Below the pieces are notes generated by a model. It was not told the origin of the DNA and made no database searches. It worked only from the letters and a program-made list of their open reading frames with translations. Below, in pieces: positions 44,739 to 50,411 of a stretch of DNA of 50,411 bases; the stretch's first letter is position 1; each line of letters begins with the position of its first letter. The position numbers were made by a program, and so were the translations under genes. Source of the DNA: Actinomycetaceae bacterium (GTDB lineage Bacteria; Actinomycetota; Actinomycetes; Actinomycetales; Actinomycetaceae); contig JAAYWS010000071.1 of the NCBI GenBank assembly GCA_012516575.1, forward strand, positions 1 through 50,411. The letters run 5' to 3'.

Positions 44739-46058
44739 GTGAGCGACAGCCGATCCAACGATACCCCGGCATCTGCGCCGGGTGACGTCGAGCGGGCAGA
44801 AGAACTCACGGTCGACGAAACTGTGCAGGCCGCTGAGGAGGAAACTCCGAAAGGCAATAACGGTATGACCGGTATTGCAATTTTGCGGGTGCTAGCTTTG
44901 CTTGCGATTGCGGGCATTGGTTTACATTCGATCCAAGGCGTATTTGCTCCCGTTTTCTTTGCTCTGACGCTGGTGTTGGCGATCCGGCCGCTGGGACGAT
45001 TCCTCATTCGGAAAAACATGCCCTCATGGCTGGCGTCGACGGTTACGATCGTCGTCCTGTTCGTTTTAATCCTCGGAATGCTCGGGGTGACGATATGGGC
45101 GTTGGCGCCGGTGCCCGAAACCCTGATGAACTACTCTGCGAATTTCGAGGCGCTATCGCATGATGTGCTGCGTTGGTTGCAAGAAAAGGGCGTGGAAACT
45201 GACGATATTTCGACGTATTTCAACCAGGTGAACTTTAACGCTATTGTGTCGTGGGCATGGTCGCTGGTCGATTCTATTTTCTCTTTCGGCGGTCTTATGG
45301 CGATGCTCGGAGTATCGTCCTTCTTCCTGACTATTGACACAATGATCACGCGTGCTCGTGGTTCGATTATTGACATTTCGCATTCCAACCTCGGGCAGGC
45401 ACTGATCGGCTTTGAAACCCGGGTGCGCCACTATTGGATCGTGTCGTCTTTCTTCGGTCTAGTTGTGGCGGCGATTGACGGCGCGGTCTTGCAGGTAATG
45501 GGTATTCCGTTGGCATGGACGTGGGCCTACTGGGCGTTTATCACGAACTACATTCCCAATATTGGTTTCTTCATCGGCGTCGTCCCGCCCATGCTGATGG
45601 CCCTGCTGGACCAAGGCTGGGAATCCATGGTGTGGGTGCTGGTGCTGTACTCGGTGATTAACGTCGTCATCCAAACTTTCATTCAGCCTAAGTTCACCGG
45701 GGATATTGTGGGCTTATCCCCAACCGTCACCTTTATCTCTTTGATGGTGTGGACTAGTATCGTGGGTGTGCTCGGCTCGATTCTGGCCGTGCCACTGACA
45801 CTTTTCTTCAAAGCGCTCTTGGTTGATTCGGATCCGAAGACCCGCTGGTTAGATGCCTTCTTGGTATCGGAAACAGAAGCTAAGCGGCGTAAAGATGATG
45901 GACGTTACGATATTGAAGATCCGGCGGAAGAAGAACTTCCGCATCTGACCAATCCGTTAGCGCCCCGCAAAGGTGAAAGTGTATCGCGGCGTCGTAAACG
46001 CACTAAACCTGCGGCGATCAGTCGCCAACTGAGCCGGAAAATAACCCGGAAAAAGTAA
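44739..46058 (+). CDS. AI-2E transporter/PerM-family membrane protein (UPF0118)
   Basis: 439 residues from GTG 44739, preceded by AAAGGA. Seven to eight membrane segments, including RVLALLAIAGIGLHSIQGVF and the C-terminal TFISLMVWTSIVGVLGSILAVPL, with the characteristic NYIPNIGFFIGVVPPMLMALLD block (split as YIPNIGF…VVPPMLM). Family members export diverse compounds; the AI-2 label is historical. The N-terminus (1-45) is acidic and the C-terminus basic. Confidence 0.9.
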   Translation: MSDSRSNDTPASAPGDVERAEELTVDETVQAAEEETPKGNNGMTGIAILRVLALLAIAGIGLHSIQGVFAPVFFALTLVLAIRPLGRFLIRKNMPSWLASTVTIVVLFVLILGMLGVTIWALAPVPETLMNYSANFEALSHDVLRWLQEKGVETDDISTYFNQVNFNAIVSWAWSLVDSIFSFGGLMAMLGVSSFFLTIDTMITRARGSIIDISHSNLGQALIGFETRVRHYWIVSSFFGLVVAAIDGAVLQVMGIPLAWTWAYWAFITNYIPNIGFFIGVVPPMLMALLDQGWESMVWVLVLYSVINVVIQTFIQPKFTGDIVGLSPTVTFISLMVWTSIVGVLGSILAVPLTLFFKALLVDSDPKTRWLDAFLVSETEAKRRKDDGRYDIEDPAEEELPHLTNPLAPRKGESVSRRRKRTKPAAISRQLSRKITRKK

Positions 46059-46073
46059 CTAATCGAGGACGTT

Positions 46074-48275
46074 ATGGCCACAAAGCGTAGAAAAACTACT
46101 TCGCGCACTACCGGGCGCGGCGGTGCAACAAAAACAGCCACCAGCGCTAAGAAAACGCCGGTGTCAAAAAGTGGTGAGAAGCCTCGGAAGAAACGCTTTA
46201 ACTATCCGCGTGCGGGGTATGGGCCGATTCGCCGCTGGATTCCTTCCTTGCGTTTTGTGCTCGGAAGTATTTTCGCGACGTTCGCGGTAGGAGTGGGCGC
46301 TTTCTTTGGCATGTACCTGATGGTTCCGATTCCGGAGCCGGACGATTTCGCGCTTGCGCAAGCTACCACGGTTTACTACTCCGACGGGGAAACCGAGATT
46401 GGCCACTTTGCGGAAGTCAACCGCGCCTCGGTGCCGATCTCTGAAATGTCACCGCATATTCAACATGCGGTAGTGGCCTCGGAAGACGGCACCTTCTACG
46501 AAAACAACGGTGTTGATCCGAAAGCTATTTTGCGTGCGCTGTGGAACAACATTCAAGGTAACCCCACTCAGGGTGGTTCGACGCTGACCCAGCAGTACGT
46601 GGAACGCTACTACATGGGTCAAACCACGTCACTTCCGGGCAAGATCTTGGAAGCCGTGCTCGCGATTAAGATCGACCGGCAGCAAACCAAGGACGAAGTA
46701 CTGGAGAACTATCTCAACACGATTTACTTCGGCCGGAACTCTTACGGTATTGAAGCCGCGGCGCAGACATACTTTGGGGTGTCTGCGAAGGATTTGGATA
46801 TTTCGCAATCTGCGCTGTTGGCGGCAGTTATTCCGGCGCCTTCAGCATGGGATCCGGCAGTAGACCCGGAAACTGCGGAAATACGTTTTGATCGCGTTAT
46901 TAACCTGATGGAACAGGACGGCTGGATTACCGCCGCTGAAGCTGACGCCGCTGCCTTCCCCGAAACGCTTCCGGTAGCCACAAACTCTGCTTTAGAAGGT
47001 CCGAACGGGTACATTCTGAACGAGGTCCGTCAAGAGCTTATTCACGACGCCGGATTCACCGAGCTGGAAATTGACACGGCCGGATTTAAGATTGTCACCA
47101 CGATCGATCAGAACATGCAGCAAGGCGCGGTTGATGCAGTTAATGCGATGCCAGATGATCGGCCGGAGAATAACTATGTGGGACTGATTTCGGTTGATCC
47201 GAAAACCGGTGAAGTGCTTGCCATGTACGGCGGTGCTGACTATCTAGAGCGTCAACGTAATTCGGCAACTCAAGACCGTGCACAAGCCGGTTCCGTGTTT
47301 AAGATTTACACCTTGGTTGCTGCGCTGGATCAAGGAATCTCACCGGAATATCCGATTGACTCCCCGGCGACTTATACGCCGGCAGGCACAAGCACACAAT
47401 TTGAGAATATTTTCGGAACATCGGCATATGGGATTACCCTGCGGGAAACCACTGCGTTGTCAATGAATACCGGATATATCAAGCTCAACGAAGAAATTGG
47501 TCCGCAATCGACGGTTGATATGGCAATTAAGTTGGGCCTGCCGGAAGATTTACCAGGCTTGGATGCAAACCTCGGTAACGTGCTTGGTTCTGCCTCACCA
47601 ACAGCAGAAGAAGTTGCACTGTCCTTGTCGACTATTGCGGCGAATGGCGAGCGCCCAGATTCGATTCACTTCGTGTCCGAAGTGCAAAACCGTTCGGGCC
47701 ATGTTGTGTACAGTGGACCAACCACCTCAACTCGGGTGATTGACACTGATACGGCAACCCTTGCCGCATACACCTTAGAAGCCGGTACACAAGCGAACGG
47801 TACCGCATCGAAACTCAGTGCGCTGGGCCGCCCAATCGCCGCGAAAACCGGAACATCCTCCGGGCCGCGCTCGGCATGGGTGGTCGCATTTACACCTGAT
47901 TTGGTGACGACAATTAGTATGTACCAGATTGGGGAAGACGGTTCGGAAGAGGACCTGACTCCTTTTGGCGGATATTCACTGATTACCGGCGGATCGGCGC
48001 CGAGCGATCTTATGCTTAACTATCTCAAGGTTGCTTATAAAGATCGCGATGTTGAACGGTTCCCGGATGCGAGTGCGATCCTGCAACGACTGCGGTCGAC
48101 CTTGCCACCTCCGGAGGAAGAAGAAACCGAAGAGCCGGAGGAAGAGACTGAGGAGCCGGAAGAAACGCCAAGCCCGACGCCTACCCCAGAGCCAACTACT
48201 ACACCGGAACCGGAGCCCGAGCCGGAGCCAGAGCCCGAACCTGAACCGGAGCCAGAGCCCGAACCAGCTCCGTGA
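46074..48275 (+). CDS. Class A penicillin-binding protein (glycosyltransferase/transpeptidase)
   Basis: Polymerises and cross-links peptidoglycan. 733 residues: a basic cytoplasmic tail, one membrane span (about 58-85), the GT51 domain with the catalytic Glu in VVASEDGTFYEN and GGSTLTQQYV, then the transpeptidase with SxxK in AGSVFKIYTL, SxN in LSMNTGY and KTG in AAKTGTSSG. The last 65 residues are a disordered tail, Glu/Pro-rich and then (PE)n. It lies 15 bases after the PerM gene. It corresponds to ponA1 of mycobacteria in position, ahead of rpsF. Confidence 0.94.
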   Translation: MATKRRKTTSRTTGRGGATKTATSAKKTPVSKSGEKPRKKRFNYPRAGYGPIRRWIPSLRFVLGSIFATFAVGVGAFFGMYLMVPIPEPDDFALAQATTVYYSDGETEIGHFAEVNRASVPISEMSPHIQHAVVASEDGTFYENNGVDPKAILRALWNNIQGNPTQGGSTLTQQYVERYYMGQTTSLPGKILEAVLAIKIDRQQTKDEVLENYLNTIYFGRNSYGIEAAAQTYFGVSAKDLDISQSALLAAVIPAPSAWDPAVDPETAEIRFDRVINLMEQDGWITAAEADAAAFPETLPVATNSALEGPNGYILNEVRQELIHDAGFTELEIDTAGFKIVTTIDQNMQQGAVDAVNAMPDDRPENNYVGLISVDPKTGEVLAMYGGADYLERQRNSATQDRAQAGSVFKIYTLVAALDQGISPEYPIDSPATYTPAGTSTQFENIFGTSAYGITLRETTALSMNTGYIKLNEEIGPQSTVDMAIKLGLPEDLPGLDANLGNVLGSASPTAEEVALSLSTIAANGERPDSIHFVSEVQNRSGHVVYSGPTTSTRVIDTDTATLAAYTLEAGTQANGTASKLSALGRPIAAKTGTSSGPRSAWVVAFTPDLVTTISMYQIGEDGSEEDLTPFGGYSLITGGSAPSDLMLNYLKVAYKDRDVERFPDASAILQRLRSTLPPPEEEETEEPEEETEEPEETPSPTPTPEPTTTPEPEPEPEPEPEPEPEPEPEPAP

Positions 48276-48344
48276 CGAGCTGGCCTGCTCCGTGACAACA
48301 CGGTTTCGCGGTGGCCTAGCTTTGCGGCGACCCCGCCGCCTAAA

Positions 48345-48392
48345 AGCCGGGCGGCAACTAAACCGGGCGGCAACTAAACCGGGCGGCTACCG
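48345..48392. repeat. 16-bp tandem repeat after the PBP gene
   Basis: Three units (48345-48360, 48361-48376, 48377-48392) of consensus AACCGGGCGGCAACTA, the last diverged at its end. The 326-base gap 48276-48601 otherwise holds the rpsF promoter and leader. Confidence 0.85.
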
Positions 48393-48548
48393 GCGTCGTA
48401 AAAACGGCGTCGTCATCCTTGGATGCGTGACGCCGCGACGCCACAGCGGAGCCTATCCACACCGCGTAGATGTGGTGGACTCCGCACGCGAATTACCTGC
48501 GCAATCAGGTAGGCTTAAGAACGTTGCGTTTTTACGTAACAGCATGAC

Positions 48549-48592
48549 CCTCCTGTCACGGAAAGACCGTGACCGCTTGAGTCCAAAGGAGG
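48549..48592 (+). promoter_or_regulatory. Putative S6:S18 leader hairpin sequestering the rpsF ribosome-binding site
   Basis: CCTCCT (48549-48554) can pair perfectly with AGGAGG (48587-48592), the rpsF Shine-Dalgarno. Between them GTCACGG (48555-48561) pairs with CCGTGAC (48567-48573) around loop AAAGA, leaving CGCTTGAGTCCA in a 3' internal loop that begins with the second half of a CCG (48573-48575). Known S6:S18 leaders present a CCG to the protein pair and mask translation. The pairing is visible; the regulatory role is inferred. Confidence 0.55.
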
Positions 48593-48601
48593 TGGGTACA
48601 C

Positions 48602-48892
48602 ATGCGTCAGTACGAGATGATGATTATTCTCGATCCTGAAATCGATGAGCGTACTCTCCAGGTCAACCTTGAGAAAATGCTCTCCGTAGTCCCGGCTGAG
48701 GGTGGAACCCTCGACAATGTGGACATCCTCGGCAAGCGTCGTCTTGCATATGAGATTAAGAAGAAGTCCGAAGGTATTTACGTCGTCGTCTACATGACTG
48801 CGACCCCGGCAACCGCTCAGGAATTGGACCGCCAGCTCGGCCTTAACGAGACTGTTATGCGCACCAAGCTCCTGCGTCGCGAGTCGAAGTAA
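48602..48892 (+). CDS. rpsF: 30S ribosomal protein S6
   Basis: 96 residues, [20 protein letters not shown] at the start and [19 protein letters not shown] in the middle, typical of S6. The ATG at 48602 has a strong AAAGGAGG. First gene of rpsF-ssb-rpsR-rplI; S6 pairs with S18, also encoded here, in the 30S platform. Confidence 0.97.
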   Translation: MRQYEMMIILDPEIDERTLQVNLEKMLSVVPAEGGTLDNVDILGKRRLAYEIKKKSEGIYVVVYMTATPATAQELDRQLGLNETVMRTKLLRRESK

Positions 48893-48912
48893 GCCTAAGA
48901 GAAGGAGAAACC

Positions 48913-49422
48913 ATGGCTGGCGAACCGATTATCACCGTGACTGGAAATCTCACCGCAGATCCAGAACTCAAATACGTTGGCTCGGGCACGCCTGTCGCCT
49001 CGTTTACCGTCGCGTCCACGCCGCGTCATCTCAATCGTCAAACGAATGAATGGGAAGACGGCGAAGCAATGTTCATTCGTTGCTCCGTATGGCGCGATTA
49101 CGCGGAGAACGTTACCGAATCCCTGTCGAAGGGAATGCGCGTTATCGTTACCGGGAAGCTCAAAGTTCGTAACTACCAGCGTCAGGACGGCTCGCAAGGC
49201 ACGTCTATTGAAATGCAGGTAGACGAGGTTGGTCCGTCCTTGCGATACGCCACTGCACAGGTAACTAAGACGACCGGTGGTGGCCGTGGTGGCTTCAACC
49301 AGGGAGGTGGCGCCCCGCGTGGACGCGCCTCTTACGATGCTCCGGCAGGCGGATCTTCCTATGATCCGTGGGGCCAAGCACCAGCAGGCGGATCGTCGTT
49401 CGACGATAACCCGCCATTCTAA
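48913..49422 (+). CDS. ssb: Single-stranded DNA-binding protein
   Basis: Coats single-stranded DNA at forks and recruits repair partners. 169 residues: OB fold (about 1-110) with [19 protein letters not shown] and [14 protein letters not shown], a Gly-rich linker, and the acidic C-terminal tip DDNPPF that docks partner proteins. The ATG at 48913 has AGAAGGAG. It lies in its usual place between rpsF and rpsR. Confidence 0.97.
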   Translation: MAGEPIITVTGNLTADPELKYVGSGTPVASFTVASTPRHLNRQTNEWEDGEAMFIRCSVWRDYAENVTESLSKGMRVIVTGKLKVRNYQRQDGSQGTSIEMQVDEVGPSLRYATAQVTKTTGGGRGGFNQGGGAPRGRASYDAPAGGSSYDPWGQAPAGGSSFDDNPPF

Positions 49423-49549
49423 AGACTTTGGGAAAGCGCTGATTCGCGGGGAACGTTAGCCTGCCGAATGAAAGTAGCGCGCATCCCACCGGGATAGAAC
49501 CGGGAGTGATCCCGTGCAGATCCCGCTCATATGTGAAAGAGGAACCACA

Positions 49550-49786
49550 ATGGCAAAGCCAGTACTGCGCAAGCCAAAGAAGAAGTCCAATCCGTTGAAG
49601 GCCGCGAAGATCGACGCCATCGACTACAAGGACACCGCAACCCTACGCAAGTTCATCTCGGACCGCGGCAAGATCCGCTCCAGCCGAGTAACCGGCGTAT
49701 CCGTTCAGCAGCAGCGTCAGATCGCGCGTGCCGTAAAGAATGCACGTGAGATGGCACTGCTTCCGTACACCAGCTCCAACCGCTAA
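49550..49786 (+). CDS. rpsR: 30S ribosomal protein S18 (cysteine-free form)
   Basis: 78 residues; [19 protein letters not shown] and the C-terminal [15 protein letters not shown] mark S18. The N-terminal part, where zinc-binding S18 has CxxC (for example CVFC in M. tuberculosis), reads [11 protein letters not shown] with no cysteine, so this is a zinc-independent form. The ATG at 49550 has AAAGAGGA upstream. It follows ssb by 127 bases. Confidence 0.95.
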   Translation: MAKPVLRKPKKKSNPLKAAKIDAIDYKDTATLRKFISDRGKIRSSRVTGVSVQQQRQIARAVKNAREMALLPYTSSNR

Positions 49787-49806
49787 AGAGAGAGGGAGAA
49801 GAACAT

Positions 49807-50253
49807 ATGAAGATCATCCTCACTCATGAAGTAGAGAAGCTCGGCTCGGCCGGCGATGTCGTCGAAGTTAAGGACGGCTACGCACGCAACTTCCTGCTCC
49901 CGCGTGGCTACGCCACTCGTTGGACCAAGGGTGCACAGAAGCAGATCGATCAGATGGCTGAAGCACGCCGCAAGCGCGCAACCGAGGACATTGAGGCAGC
50001 TCGTGAGCTGCGCGATGCTCTCGAAGCTGAGGTTCTGACCGTTACCAAGAAGGCTGGCGACAATGGCCGTCTCTTCGGTGCGGTTACCACTGCTGATGTT
50101 GCAGCTGCCGCTGAGGCGCTGACCGGTAAGAAGGTTGATCGCCGTGGCGTTAACCTTGCAACCGTTATCAAGTCGGTTGGCGAATACACTGGTCAGGTCA
50201 AGCTACACGCTGACGTCACCGCAAATATCAAGGTGAATGTCGTAGCTGCCTAA
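49807..50253 (+). CDS. rplI: 50S ribosomal protein L9
   Basis: 148 residues with the N-terminal signature MKIILTHEVEKLGSAGDVVE and GYARNFLLPRGYA, a long connecting helix and the C-terminal GRLFGAVTTADVA domain. The ATG at 49807 has AGAGGGAGAAG upstream. Last gene of the operon, followed by a strong terminator. Confidence 0.97.
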   Translation: MKIILTHEVEKLGSAGDVVEVKDGYARNFLLPRGYATRWTKGAQKQIDQMAEARRKRATEDIEAARELRDALEAEVLTVTKKAGDNGRLFGAVTTADVAAAAEALTGKKVDRRGVNLATVIKSVGEYTGQVKLHADVTANIKVNVVAA

Positions 50254-50275
50254 CCAGCTTGCACTGAAAACTAAG

Positions 50276-50311
50276 AATTGCCCCGAGGGACTAGCCTCGG
50301 GGCAATTTTTT
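50276..50311 (+). terminator. Rho-independent terminator after rplI
   Basis: A perfect 13-bp stem (50276-50288 with 50295-50307, core TTGCCCCGAGG) with loop GACTAG and a T-run to 50311, 23 bases after the rplI stop. Confidence 0.92.
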
Positions 50312-50320
50312 CGGCGTAAC

Positions 50321-50411
50321 GCCCTATATGTCGGCTTTGGTGTTGTGTTTTTCTGAGGCATAAGACAGATTTTGAACCTAAGTATCAACTTTTACCACAT
50401 CCAGCGCTATA
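50321..50411. repeat. Dispersed palindromic repeat, copy 2 (cut by window end)
   Basis: Matches copy 1 in its flank (CTATATGTCGG, TTTTTCTGAGGCATAAGAC) and arm (TAAGTATCAACTTTT). Beyond the arm, CCAGCGCTATA matches the centre of copy 1 read on the other strand, so the centre is inverted. The rest lies outside the window. Confidence 0.8.

Noticed and set aside
48035..48373. Gly/Ser-repeat protein on the minus strand opposite the PBP tail
   Set aside because: It is the complement of the (PE)n repeat; the apparent GSGSG protein is an artefact.

Overview
The window is the replication-origin region of an actinobacterial chromosome. Gene order matches the Mycobacterium tuberculosis origin block almost gene for gene: tRNA-Ala, tRNA-Ile, DUF3566, gyrA, gyrB, dciA, recF, dnaN, dnaA | rpmH, rnpA, yidD, yidC, jag, rsmG, parA, parB, trxA, trxB, pseudokinase, DUF6049, Nudix, pcnA. 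Moderate base composition, an IS1249-type insertion sequence and secreted proteins with aromatic cell-wall-binding repeats suggest an Actinomycetaceae member of the Arcanobacterium/Trueperella type. The genus is an inference; nothing in the window proves it.

Left arm (1-20.2 kb, mostly minus strand, reading away from the origin): glmM; the rplM-rpsI ribosomal operon; truA, divergent from a ROK/polyphosphate-glucokinase-like gene; the KtrAB potassium system; an intact IS1249-like element (6941-8252) beside 20-bp tandem repeats and a palindrome; tRNA-Ala, a 39-codon DLW-39-type gene, tRNA-Ile; DUF3566, gyrA, gyrB; a 0.9-kb repeat-rich gap; dciA, recF, dnaN, dnaA. The dnaA-dnaN gap holds a recognisable unwinding module: DnaA boxes, a short GC spacer, DnaA-trios and an AT-rich run.

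Right arm (20.6-50.4 kb): rpmH-rnpA-yidD-yidC-jag, then a 6.7-kb accessory insert with two secreted repeat proteins that share one perfect terminator and a large PLD/SF2 helicase/DUF3427 protein, then rsmG, a parS-rich gap and parAB. A minus-strand block follows: aminotransferase, a thioredoxin that has lost both active-site cysteines, trxB, a membrane pseudokinase without the MurJ flippase it normally accompanies, DUF6049 and Nudix. The window ends with plus-strand pcnA, an MFS carrier, an AI-2E/PerM family protein, a class A PBP and rpsF-ssb-rpsR-rplI.

Together these genes cover replication initiation and helicase loading (dnaA, dnaN, dciA), topology (gyrAB), origin segregation (parABS), membrane insertion (yidC/yidD), tRNA and rRNA processing (rnpA, truA, pcnA, rsmG), cell-wall building (glmM, PBP, pseudokinase) and thiol redox. 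The most unusual points are the cysteine-less thioredoxin next to an intact reductase, the missing murJ, the accessory insert in the jag-rsmG junction, a dispersed palindromic repeat present at 14.8 kb and at the window end, and a putative S6:S18 leader hairpin that masks the rpsF ribosome-binding site.
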